Shown here: piece after piece, positions 1 through 11,186 of the stretch
Numbering within the stretch: the stretch's first letter is position 1
Layout: each line of letters opens with the position of its first letter
Assembly: GCA_963277665.1 (NCBI GenBank)
Contig: OY728158.1
Span: 601,610,818 to 601,674,817, forward strand
DNA length: 64,000 bases
Direction of reading: 5' to 3'
Source of the DNA: Viscum album
Lineage: Eukaryota > Streptophyta > Magnoliopsida > Santalales > Viscaceae
Translations under genes and position numbers: made by a program
Notes under the pieces: model-generated
What the model saw: only the letters and a program-made list of their open reading frames with translations
Database searches by the model: none
What the model was told of the DNA's origin: nothing

Positions 1-363
1 AACGAAAATGGAAATTCCTTCCGCTTTACCTACTGCTCAGCAATTCCATGGGGTATGAAAGTTGAACACACATGTGTGAACTCTTTAATGTGTTAGTTTG
101 GATCTTCACCTTCCAAACCATGAAACTTTGGAGTCAAAGTAATCATGTTAGGTTTCATTTCAAATTCATTTTATGACGCTGTCATGGAAAGTTGATTGTT
201 TTGATTAAGGAATTGTGGTGAACAGAGGTCTCTAAGTGTTTGATTTTGATTTTCAGCAATGATGACAGGATCAGAGTAGACAGTTGAAGTTTGACTTGAG
301 TCTAAAAGAGAAATTTCCTCAAATTCATATTGGAAATTCAGGTTTCTAAGTCTATTCAACAAG
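1..363 (-). pseudogene. gag: Athila-type gag, N-terminal fragment (runs off the left edge)
   Basis: Read on the minus strand, this is the start of a Ty3/gypsy Athila-lineage capsid polyprotein. It shows 'TLRDLCSP', then 'ITLTPKFHGLEGEDPN', 'HIKEF' and 'CSTFIPHGI'. These correspond to the conserved 'L.PKFHGL.GEDP.KHLKEF' block near the beginning of Athila gag. In-frame stops interrupt it, one after 'MTAS' (about 170) and others within 'GEDPN*' and 'AEQ*'. The PBS lies about 90 bases upstream at 454-471, which fixes orientation and start. The rest of gag and pol would lie left of base 1. I infer this may be the missing gag part of the antisense element whose pol recurs as block D. Confidence 0.75.
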
Positions 364-453
364 GTTCTTTCATTTTTTGGATCTTATGGAAAGGGTCAGG
401 GTTTGTACTTATAGTCGTGCAATATAAGAAAAGAAAATAATGTTGGCATTACC

Positions 454-471
454 TCCTTGGTAATAGTACCA
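454..471 (-). other. Primer-binding site of the antisense Athila element
   Basis: The minus strand reads TGGTACTATTACCAAGGA. It matches the Asp-tRNA-type PBS of Athila elements as I recall it (TGGCGCCGTTGCCGGGGA) at 11 of 18 positions. All seven differences are C-to-T or G-to-A transitions, as expected from decay of methylated DNA. It sits just upstream of the gag start and directly next to a 'TG' dinucleotide that would be the LTR edge. Confidence 0.7.
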
Positions 472-2030
472 TGTTTTTAAATGTTCCTATCATGGGTGTG
501 GAAAAAAAATATTACCTAAGTCAGAATGTATTATAGTGGTTACCTAGGTTGTCTCTAGAGAGGAGTGCTCAACAATAGTGTTTGTCAATTAAAATTAGAG
601 GAAGAAGTGATGTTGATTTTGAAATTGTTTGATTTTGAAAATAAAATAAAGAAACTAAATAAAGTAAAGAAATTAAGTGAAAGTTTTAAAACAAATTGAC
701 AAATGATGTGATTTAAATCAGTGATATGAAATGGTGATCAGTTTAGGGTTGTTTTTTCAATTGTAATTCTATCACAGTTCACTTTACCAAATTGTCTTTT
801 GCTAAATCGTTAAGAGTGAGAATCCAGAATCATTTCTTTTCACTCCATTGGTCAAATAATAATGTCATAATATGAGTTAATAAAACACCCGATTGTTATA
901 CTCAATTTCCAATGTGTAATAGAGTTGTAGCGAATACCACCAATTATCTTAGGAAATTCCCAATCAGTTCTTATTTATCCCAAGCAATCAAGAACATTCA
1001 CTACTCCTTACACATGTACCATTGATCACTGAGTACTTCACCCTTAAGTCCTGGTTCATTACATAGTATAGAAACTAGAACCTAGTGGAAGGAGATATTG
1101 ATAATTGACCAAATATAAATAAACAACAGAATCTAAAATCAGATACAATTGTACATGATAATAAAAACTGTTATAAGAAATTGAAACTGATTCGCAGAAG
1201 AGAAAAGAGGATTTTAATTAATAGCAAGAAATCATGAAATAAAAAATAGAAAACCTATACTTCCCCAATAACATGGACTTTTATCCTAACATGGTAAGGA
1301 TAGTTGTGAATAAGGGGCAAGACTAAGAAGAGTAAAATAAAGAAAATAAAGAACAGAAATTTTGATCCTCCGGAATATGTCCTCCATAAGATTGCCTATG
1401 TTCTGCACTCCAGGTGGCCGAAACTCACTAAGGTCCCTTCTTATAAAATGTGTGATATGAATTTAATTATATACCTTCAAAATATTAAAGTCTTTGTACA
1501 GTTGTAAAGAAAACTATCGCCTGAACAATGACCTTTACATTTTCTATCCTCTAAAACATGGTTCACCCACTCTACTTTGAATCACTAAACGTATGACTTA
1601 ATAAGATCACTAATTAATGAAAGTTAATTTGAACCTTCCTTTGGAAGTTCTATATCAGCACCAGCTAGAATCACCACATTTGAAGGTCTATTGAATGAGA
1701 AATTTTAGATTTAGTGTGGTGGGGTCCATTCTGCCAGCCACACTGAGTTCACCATTTGATTGATTTTGTTATACCATTGGTTTATGAATTGGGTCTTGGT
1801 ATAGAAGAAACAATTGAATCCCAGGAGCATATAAATCCTACAAAAAAGGATTTACTTAAATTGGATCAATGATATAAAAGTTATGCCCAAAAAATAGAAG
1901 CTTCAAAAAACTGTCAATTTTACAAAATTACCACGTTTTCACATTTAAGCCCAAAATACACCAAAAACACATAAATGATGTAAATATACTCAAATTGAAT
2001 AATTGGGGGGGGGATTAAATCTTTTAAAAA
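472..2030 (-). mobile_element. Probable 5' LTR of the antisense Athila element (outer edge not defined)
   Basis: The stretch directly follows the PBS, so it should contain the 5' LTR read on the minus strand. The inner edge is plausible: minus-strand '...CA' immediately before the PBS at 471/472. I could not find the outer edge, a target-site duplication or a second LTR. The right limit given is simply where the satellite begins. No coding potential is seen. A run of nine or ten G lies near 2005. Confidence 0.4.
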
Positions 2031-2059
2031 CATGTTAATATTAATTAAATTATTAACTC

Positions 2060-4112
2060 TATCATGTGTCCCTTGTCTTTTTCCTAAAATTAATATCAAA
2101 TTTAAATGACATATTTAGATTTATCTCGATCACATCATTCATTGGATTGAGGTGTGGTTGATTAATACACATCACAAATAACTCATAGATCATTTTTATA
2201 AATTATAAAAATAATAATAATGGGTTTTCTTAGATTTTAGTATGATAGTTGTGTTTTTTACTAAAATATCATTTCAAACCGAAAACACACATTTTGAGTC
2301 ATACTGGTTGCATCATGCATTTGTTTGAGACGAGACTTCTTCATACACATCACAAAGGACATACGAATCACTCTCTTAAATTATTAATACAATCATATGG
2401 TGTTTGTTTGGTTTTTAGTGAGTGAATCCTTTTAAGCTAAAATGACAATTTTAAACTGATAACAGGAACTTTTAGTCATACTAGTCACACTGTGCGTTGA
2501 ATTGAGGTGAGGTTGATTTATACACATCCCAAATGAATCATGGATCATTTTCTAAAGTGTCAAAACAATATGAATGTGTTTGCTCAGTTTTCAGTACGTC
2601 ACTTGTTCTTTTTACTTAAATTGATGTCAATATTAAATAAATACACATTTAGATTTATACCAGTCACATCGTTCATCGGATTGAGGTGTGGCTGATTCCT
2701 ACCCATCACAAATGACTCATGGATCATTGTTATATGGTATCAAAACAATCCAAATGTGTTTTCTCAGTTTTTAGTATGCCAAGTTTGTTCATTTACTAAA
2801 ATATAATTTCAAACTGGAAACACACTTTTTGAGTCATAACGGTCACATCATGCATCGATTTGATGTGAGACAACTTCATACACATTAAAAAGGACTTAAA
2901 AATCACTTTACTAAATTATAAATACAATCATAAATTGTTTGTGTGGTTTTTAGTGAGTGACACATTTTGAGCTAAAATGTAAATTTTAAACTCATAAGAT
3001 ACACTTTTAGTCATATTGGTCACACCTTAGGTCGGATTGAGGTGTGGTTGATTCCTACATATCAAAAATGAATTATGGATCATTTCACTAAAGTATAAAA
3101 ATAATATAAATGTGTTTGCTCGGTTTTTAGTACGTCAGTTGTTCTTTTTACTCAAATTAATGTAAATTTTAAATAAAAAGACACATTTGGATTTATAACA
3201 GTCACATCGTGAATTGTATTGAGGTGGGTTGATTCCTACACATCAAAAATTACTCACAGATCATTTTCTTAAAATATAAATACAATCCAAATTCGTTTTC
3301 TTGGTTTTCAATATGTCAGTTGTGTTTTTTTCTAAAATTAATGACAATTTTAAAGAAAAAGATACACTTTGAGTTATACTGGTCACACTGTGCATCATAA
3401 TGAGGTGAAGTTGATTCCTACACATCAAAAAATGACATAAAGATCATTTTCCTAAAGTATCAAAACAATCTGATTGCATTTTCTCAGTTTTTAGTATCTT
3501 AGATGTGTTTTTATATTGAAATAATATTTCAAACTAGAAACATGCATTTTGAGTCAAACTGGTCACATCGTGCATTGGTTTTACATTAGACTACTTCATA
3601 CACATCACAAATCAGTTATGAATCACTGTCCTGATTTGTGAAGATAATCGGAGTGAGTTTTCTTGGTTTTTAGTGAGTGACACATTTTGAGCTAAAAAGT
3701 CAATTTTAAACTGATAACAGACACTTTTAGTCGTATCGGTCCCATCGTTCATGTGATTATGGTGTGTTTGATTCATACAAGTCACAAATGACTCATGAAT
3801 TATTTTCCTAAAATATCAAAACAATCTGAATGAGTTTTCTTGGTTTTCAGTATGTCACTTATTCTTATTGCTAAATTTGTTGTTAATTTAATATAAAAAT
3901 ACACACTTAAAGTCATAATGGTCACACAAAGAATCAGATTTAGGTGCAGTTGATTCTTACACATCACAAATGACTTATGGATTGTTTTCCTAAAGTATCA
4001 AATCAATCTTAATGTATTTTCTTTGTTTTCTGTATGTAACTTGTTCTTTTTACTAAAAATACTAACAATTTAAAATAAAAATAGACACTTCGAGTCATAC
4101 TGGTCAAATATT
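2060..4112. repeat. Satellite array, monomer about 179 bp, 11 copies, with higher-order pattern
   Basis: The anchor 'tacacatcac' or close variants recurs at 2166, 2344, 2521, 2700, 2879, 3056, 3237, 3419, 3599, 3776 and 3958, giving spacings of 177-182 bases. Each monomer contains a 'ggtttttagta/tgagtg' segment, a 'ctaaaat..caatttt' segment and a 'gtcacatcgtgcat' segment. Three monomers (anchors 2344, 2879, 3599) share a diagnostic 'acttcatacacat' variant, and the monomer that follows each shares 'gagctaaaa'. This gives a higher-order period of three monomers (535 bases), then four (720 bases). The array lies between the antisense Athila LTR and the CACTA second gene. It could be an independent satellite or a subterminal array of the CACTA element. 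Confidence 0.9.
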
Positions 4113-4259
4113 CATGGTATATTTCTACATTCATTCATCAGGTATGCTACCCAATAATTTCTAAAAAAATATATATCATCATGTGAATAGGAGTCTTTTC
4201 AAAAATCATGATACTACTGAAAAAATATAAATACACAGAGGATTGATAAATATTTTAAA

Positions 4260-7200
4260 TGAAATAGTAATTATCTTCGAAAATACCTCTTTAGGGAAGC
4301 TGGTTTGTTTATGGAATACGATATCTTTAAAAAATGTTCATACATAATAACCACAGTCTTTTAAATTTGTTTGTTTCAGATACTGCAGAAACATTTAGAA
4401 AAATAATTAATTTTATATATTTTTTTAGATAGTGAAATATTATTATATATACGCTGATACTTATATAGTCGTAGTACTTATGGTGTTCGTTGTCCTTTTT
4501 TCCTAGCCTCATTCCATGATGTAGATGATATTCATGCACTGCCCTATCAAAATAGAATCCTCATTAAAAGATAACATAAATTATATAACTAGATTTTTAG
4601 TTCTAAAATGATGGTTATAGTGTATTAAAAATTGAAAAATTCCATCATGTGTGTTCGGTTTGTTGGATATCCATGCATTGAATCCAAGAAATAAATCTTT
4701 GAAGTATCAAAATTGACCGCAATGACCATCTAATACTGCCAAAAACAAAAAAGGAAAACATAATGAATGAAATTAAAATATATTTGATATGATTAAACTG
4801 TAGAGTTTTAACCCTACATCATTGGTATTAAGAATATTTTATCATCTGTAATTTTGTTGTTAAACGATTTGAGCGGCCCTGCCACTATTTCATCCTCTTT
4901 CTCGGATTCTATTTATTATTTTTCTCTAGAGGTGATGTGAGGACTAACGAGTCCCAATTTTTTTGACGAGGAAATCCCTGAAATTTTTTTCATATATACA
5001 CCTACAAAAAATATGAAATATATATAGTTATAATTATCATAGTATATCATCTTTTGAAAAATCAAATCATGAAAACATACCTCATCTATACATTTACAAC
5101 TGAGCTACCAAGCCAATCATACTCCATGATTTCACTTGCATTGTCAACACTAATGAAATCTAGATCTTCCCATTTGTACATATTTTCATCAAAAATAAAT
5201 GTGTGAACCCCACCATCTTTCAAATTTGTATTCACATGATCCTTAAATGATAAGAATTGAAGATATATAATGAGTGCATTTAAGGTTCTTTCAGTCGATC
5301 ATTTTGATCGGTTGGTTGATCCTTGAAATGGTTTTGAGTCATCCTTTCTTTTCAACCCATTCCCTATGTCCATCTGTAATAACATTCATCGGTTCAAACT
5401 TCTTTTCATTAAATTTTAAAGTTTTATCTTGACAAATAAATTGGGAATGAATACCTCCTTGTTGATGTGTTTTTTTACAAGTCGCGACAGTCATGCAATG
5501 AATGTTCCAAGATCTTGTTTCACCTTATAAATATCTTCATCTTGAATTGGAACATGTATCTAAGCACTCTGCTCATGGAATACATTAATCAACACTTTAA
5601 TATGACCTGTTTGAAGTGGTTTGTTGTGTAGCATGTTGTTCTGGATATTAAACATCATAGCCCTTGCTACAAGGCCATTGGTGGGTGTTGGTAGATATAA
5701 ATCACAGTCATTTCCACCCTGTACAATATCAGTACAAGAAAAATAGCAGTATTTATTTGATTCACAATTCACCGAAATGATTATTAGAACATTCATTACC
5801 TCATCCAAGATAGGTTTTTTAGGGGAATTTCTCTCCTCAAATCTAGTGGGGATGGGGCGGGATCTTCATGCATTAGTTGTTCTTGAGTTATTTCTTCTCC
5901 CCCCCCAATAATCATATTTTCCATGAACTCTCTCTGTAAATACATACGTTCTTCAAGGATATATATTCTTTATCTCATCATTTTCATTTCTTCACTTTGA
6001 TCCTCCAATTGTTTTTTTCTCAAAAAAATTTCGGGGTGTCACACCAAAACCCGCACCTCTGATGCGGCCATACTTTTCTGCCTGCTTCAAGGCCACAAAA
6101 AGTATGTCATCATATGGTTTGGATTTTGTTGATTCCTATGAATATATGAGATAGGAAATATAGAAAAATACGTAATCACTATTATATAATATTAATTTAA
6201 ATGAAAACAAATATTTATTATGTCATACTCACACAGGTTTCCCACCCTTCTGTGTGTTTTCATCTATTTGTATCCCATCTTTATTTACACGTGCCTCCCT
6301 CCAAAGCACATGGAGTGGGATGGAAGTGACTTTGGATTTGGATTCATCAATCTACATATAAATATGGGAACATAGTTATGATGTTTTTATGTCACATAAA
6401 AGTATTATGGTAGATTTAAAATACGTACCAATTTTTTTCACAGGATGTGTACACCATTCTTGCTTTATGGTAGGGGCATGCTGGTTTTGTTGCTCGTTCC
6501 TTATTTTTGGTACTTGTTATCTATTTCATAAATAAAAAAATATCAATCAAAGTGATAAATACATGTATCATCAGACAATGTATTACCAAAAAAATGTACA
6601 TGAAAAGACTACTCTGCACGATGGCTAGTAAATGTATCCCATACTCCTTAGGTTATCAGGTGTTCATAAATAAGAGGTGGGTATGGTTTTATTTTCCATT
6701 TAGTATCTTTAATATAACATATCATTAAAATTGTGAAAAATCCTCAGTAAATCCTTCCAGTAACCCTTAATACATAGTCCATGTGCAAGTCATCCAATAT
6801 AAATGAACTCTAAAAGGGCTGATAAAGAGTAAGTCAATGTTTTATTGTTTTATTTTTTAGTAAATTAAAGAAATGATATCATAATGCTACCATAATATAT
6901 CCCCACATCAATGTCTTAAGACCAGTGACAACATAGTGCCACGACTGTACATTAATCGCCACATGTTTTTGAGTGACGATTCCAATGTAAATACTGAACA
7001 TGGACTTGTTGGGGTTAACATGCTAGCCCCTCTTATTCCATCCGACCTTGTATTTGATTCCTTCCCCTTTGCCCTTAAGGATTTTTACTAACACCATCAA
7101 ACTATAACGCTCCAATTTTTTATGGACACCAGGGTTTAGTTTCCTACCATTTTTCTTGAGTTTCAACATAATCAATATGTTTCTTCAAAGTGCTAGCATC

Positions 7201-7359
7201 AGCATGTGCAGATGGTGGTTATACCTCTATACTAGGAGAAGCAGTAGCAAAAAATTGAGAAAATTATTGGTCCTCTTCACTACGAGCAAGATCATGTTGA
7301 GAGACTTATTGTGCCTTGGGATTGGGAGCATCATTACGTGCAAAATTCATTATCCGCAT
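4260..7359 (-). pseudogene. CACTA second gene: Ptta/En-Spm domain plus Ulp1-like (C48) peptidase, decayed
   Basis: This lies downstream of tnp2 on the same strand, the usual place for the second CACTA gene. The first exon begins at the ATG ending at 7359 ('NDAPNPKAQQV'). Around 6100-6040 is 'EKYGRIRGAGFGVTP', the typical end of the Ptta/En-Spm domain. At 5808-5470 come 'NGLVARAMMFN' and 'DIYKVKQDLGTFIA', typical of the following region. A Ulp1-like peptidase is spread over 4740-4280. 'MVIAVNFDTSKIYFLDSMHG' carries the catalytic Asp, and 'LKQTNLKDCGYYV' carries the oxyanion Gln and catalytic Cys. The expected His-Trp before 'MVIAV' reads Tyr-stop, so the His is lost. Many stops and frameshifts occur. 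Exon boundaries are not resolved, and the stretch at 6120-7140 is mostly intron-like. In units 2-4 only the first-exon stub remains. Confidence 0.7.
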
Positions 7360-7461
7360 AAGTGGTTTAAAATTTAATTTAGATTACATAAAATTAGTAG
7401 TTAATAGATAATAACATAAGGTAACATGATGTATATTACAAAAAAATATATAAACTGATTA

Positions 7462-9969
7462 TTAAACTCTATTTTTTAAAGGATGAAGGGAATTGACCCC
7501 TCTATTGACTATCCAAATCCCTTCACTATGGTCTCCTCTAACATGTAAAACACCGTCTACATTGGGACTGCTACAAAATGATTTCTATGTCCCAATGAAA
7601 GGGTCATATTCCATTAAATTTTCATCTAACCCTTCAGTGGTTTTGGTCGATAACAGAAAAATTGATCACTTTCGGTTTTTTGGATCTGTAATATAAAATA
7701 CATGTACTTCCTATGATGCCATTATAAACGGTTTGTCTTTGTTCACTTGCTTACTAAAATCCACTTTCACTGATACCAACTCATATATTTTTATATCAAT
7801 CTTATTATCAATCCACTTTTATTGAAAAATCATCACTTGTAAGTTTTTATAATCCAACCCCCGTATTTTTTTGATGATGCCAAAGTATATCAAATTTGCA
7901 TAAATTGGATTTCTGTCCTTAGCACTGGAAACATGCATTTCTCCAGCCATAAGTGTAAATCCACTATTATTCATGGTACTATCTTCATCATGTTCATTAG
8001 TATATAATGTATAACCATTAATTACATAATCATTACAATATAATACATACACACATGGTCCTCCATCTAGCCATCGAAGTCATTCTGAAATTCAGCCTCT
8101 ATTCTCATATGACTTCTTAAATATATCTTCCTGAAACCATCCTATAAATTGTCAATTATTTGTATTTGATATCCAATTTTCAACCCTTGATGGATTCAAA
8201 TGTATAAGAATTTTTTTGTGGGTTTAGACATATGGTTCAACCTCCAAACTATTATGAAAAACGTAAAGGTAGGCATGCTCCTAATCTGTAATATTGATTG
8301 TGACAAACTCCCTTCCAGAAATTCCTTTTCCCGCAAGCTGCCTAGTGTGAAAATATTTTGGTAGAACAGTGCTTTTCACATCGGAAAAGTATTCAGAACA
8401 GAATTCAATGGGTTTATCAACAATATATCGCTCTGTAATACAACCCTTTGGCCGACTTTTATTTTTGACATACCCTTTCAAAATCATCAAATTCCATTCA
8501 ATGGGTTATATCCATCTATAGTGTACAAGACCACATATTCAAATCTCTCTCATTAAGTGAACCATCAAATGAACCATTATATCAAAGAATTTTGGGGGGA
8601 AGAACATTTAAAATTCACATAATATGACGGAAATTTCTTTTTCCATACTAGAAAATTTTGTCGGGTCTATAACATTGGTGTGTATAAATTTAAAGAAAAA
8701 TAAATCTTCATTAATTTATAATGGAAATTTTGAGGGAAAACGTAACATAAAGATATTGGAATTAGATCTTTCATTAAAATGTTGCAGTCGTGTGAATCCC
8801 ACAATAATTTCAAATCCTATATCAATGGAGCCAAATAAACATCAATATCATTACCTGGTTGTTTTGGTCCAAATATAAGCATAGATAGAATGATTTTTTT
8901 TTGTTTCATGCATTTCCATGATGGAAAATTATAATTTACTAACATAATATTCCATGTATCGGGAGTCCTGCTTTGAAAACCAAAAGGATTCACTCCATCG
9001 GTAGATAATGCAAGACAAAGCTTTCTTACCTCCTTTCCAAAATTAGGAGACTCATGATTGATTCTCTTCCACTAAGGATAGTTTATCAGGTGATGTAGTT
9101 ACCCACATTTATTTTTCTATTTTCATGCCACGTCAATTGCCCTGTGGTCTCATCACTTCCATATAGGTTCATAAAACTTGCAATGATTAGAAAGTACCAT
9201 AAAACTTTCATAGGACCAGATTTATCTTTATTGTATCGAGAAACGCCACACTTTGGGCATTCTCTAAGTGATTTGTGGTCCTCGAGAAACAGTATACAAT
9301 CATTCAGGTAGGCGTGTATTCATGTAGAGATCATACCCATTGAACATAGCATTCGTTTGGCGTCATATGTTTAGCTCAAGAACTCATTATCTTCTGAGGG
9401 CATGTTATTCAAGAGAGAAAGTAATTCTATAAAACTAGCATCACTCCATCTGTTGACTACTTTCAAATTATACAGCTTTAGTATGGTTGAAAATGCTGTA
9501 TATTTAGTGCAACGACCATAAAAATGCATCCTGGCACAACTCTTTAAATACTCAAACAATTTTAAGCAATCACAAAGTTCATCTTCAATTGTCCTTGTCA
9601 TTTCCTTAATATAATCTTTATCATCATTCACATCTATAATCACATCCTCAATACAGTCTTCTTCATTATCCACACTTGTAATTATATCAGATGATCCATA
9701 AAATTCATTGTTATCTCATCCACTAGCTACATTCTCTTTTTCCCCAAGTTTATTCCAACATTTATAACATCGATCTATTTTGTGATAGATAAAATCTTCT
9801 TCCAACTCCCATGGACCCACTTTTCTTGAATAAAAACAGTGTAAAATGGAAAAAGGATTTGAGACGGGACATCGCATTGATCTTTTGAAACCTTGATGAA
9901 CTCTTTCACTCCATCTTCATACTCTCTTGTCAAATGATTGGCATCTATCCGGTATTTATTCATTTCCAT
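7462..9969 (-). pseudogene. tnp2: CACTA transposase TNP2, copy A1 (637-bp internal deletion)
   Basis: This is the En/Spm-type transposase, which in intact elements binds transposon ends and catalyses cut-and-paste. The start is taken at the ATG ending at 9969, where the transposase-associated domain begins ('NKYRIDANHLTREYEDGV'). The TNP2 N-terminal part follows at 9673-9371 ('YGRCTKYTAFSTILKLYNLK'). The Transposase_21 core is at about 9300-8790, DUF4218 remnants at 8490-8281, and DUF4216 at 8052-7480. The stop lies at 7462-7464. Compared with copy A2, the bases matching 27849-28485 are missing at about 8797, with a shared 'tga' at the break. This removes the end of Transposase_21 and the start of DUF4218. 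Several frameshifts are present, so it is not functional. Because A2-A4 keep this segment, A1 cannot be their direct parent. Confidence 0.88.
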
Positions 9970-10744
9970 CCTATTTTATTCGATGATATTAGTATTTAAC
10001 AAAATAAATACACAAAATATTGATATAATGTAATAGTTCTCATTATTATATAAAAATCAGAACTGAAAATATTATGAAAAAACTACAGTTCAAATTTCCT
10101 TTGAAAACTATTTAGAAAATCACACTTGAAATCCCGTTAAAAACATTCCAAAAGAAAATCAACTCACATTATATAACCATAGAAATCCAAATATAATATA
10201 GAAAAAATGTTCCCAAATCAAAAACGCTTTTTATAAAGTTCCAACCAGGCCTTTGAGAATTCATTGATAACCAAAAAATGAAATTATTTTTAAGAATTTT
10301 CCAAACAATATTTAAAAATTTCACCCAATTCGAACACATTAAATTATTTTTTAGAGACCAAACATGATTCAAAACTTAATAAAAAACTCCTTAAAATAAT
10401 AAATAAATTGAATTCCAAGATAAAAATATCAAACATACATAATGGGGTGTTTAAAATCATATAAGATATCATTACATATTACTAAATCAAATTAATATAT
10501 AAGATTCATAAAAAGATAAAAAAAGAAAACCAAGGTTTATGACAATCAAATCCCCTTTAAAACCCATCCAACATGCAATTCATTTAGTCCACAAATAAGG
10601 ACCACCAATTTCTTTTCAAAAACCAACCAACATGCAATTCATTTAGTGCGTAAATAAGGACCACCAACAACCTTGATTTTAAGTGGGGCGCTTAGCCCGT
10701 ATAATTTACCACATCACCATAAAATAGAGAAAGAGGATAAAACT
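9970..10744 (-). other. Upstream region of the CACTA transposase, with a 59-bp direct repeat
   Basis: AT-rich, with no coding signal. A direct repeat with 'atgcaattcatttagt' at 10573 and 10632 is followed each time by 'aaataaggaccaccaa', giving a period of 59 bases. The same pair is present in unit 4 at about 57586 and 57645. The shared deletion that produced units 2 and 3 begins inside this region (equivalent of 10397). I looked for the CACTA terminal inverted repeat here and did not find a convincing one. Confidence 0.55.
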
Positions 10745-10950
10745 CACGGCGGAGGTGTCATTCAGCGTGTTGCGTAGGTGCATTCATGGTGTAGGAGAGG
10801 CGCACAGCAGGGGAGTGCTCCGGGGGAGGAGAGGTGCACGAGGGAGTTGTGGCACTCTGCAGAGTTGTGGCGTGCGACGGAGGAGAGGTGCACGACGATA
10901 TGGTTCATGTACGGTAGAGGAGAGGCACATGGTAGACATGTGCACGACGA
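10745..10950. repeat. GC-rich repeat island upstream of the CACTA transposase (copy 1)
   Basis: About 200 bases are sharply richer in G than all surroundings. The motif 'ggagagg' followed by a 'cac'-containing segment occurs at 10794, 10828, 10882 and 10919. It lies 780-980 bases upstream of the transposase start. En/Spm elements are known to carry a GC-rich region near the 5' end and short repeats bound by their accessory protein, so a regulatory role is a reasonable inference. Both strands are open for 65-90 codons here, but this is a compositional effect. Confidence 0.55.
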
Positions 10951-11186
10951 TTTGTATATATTCATATATATATATATATAATTATTATATATGTATTTAT
11001 AATAATTTTAATATTATTTAAATATATATATATAGTTATAATTATAATTAAAAATAAATATTTTTAAAAAGTATTTATATATACTTAAAATTTGATAATT
11101 ATAAATATAATAAATATATTTATTCTTTAAATGTATTTAATGTAATTTTATAAGTATTGAGAACATAACATAGTATATGGGTAATG
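10951..11186. other. AT microsatellite-like spacer up to the Athila 5' LTR
   Basis: Dominated by 'atatat' and 'aaaata' tracts, with no coding signal. It ends at the first base of the Athila LTR (TGATCG). The five bases before the LTR are 'ggtaa', a possible half of a target-site duplication. The other half cannot be checked because the 3' LTR is truncated. Confidence 0.6.

Noticed and set aside
998..1012. 'cactactcc' as a CACTA terminus
   Set aside because: No matching inverted copy at the other side and no 3-base duplication; other 'cacta' occurrences in the left 4 kb are also isolated.
2060..4112. Regular repeats resembling a CRISPR array
   Set aside because: The whole 179-bp monomer is repeated, with no short conserved repeat and unique spacers, and the context is a plant transposon region.
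4327..4539. 70-codon minus-strand frame as a small gene
   Set aside because: It is the Ulp1-like region read partly out of frame; the catalytic 'DCGYYV' is in the neighbouring frame.
10755..11021. Overlapping open frames on both strands in the GC-rich island
   Set aside because: Repetitive, Arg/Cys/His-rich in all frames and without family resemblance; explained by base composition and the repeated motif.
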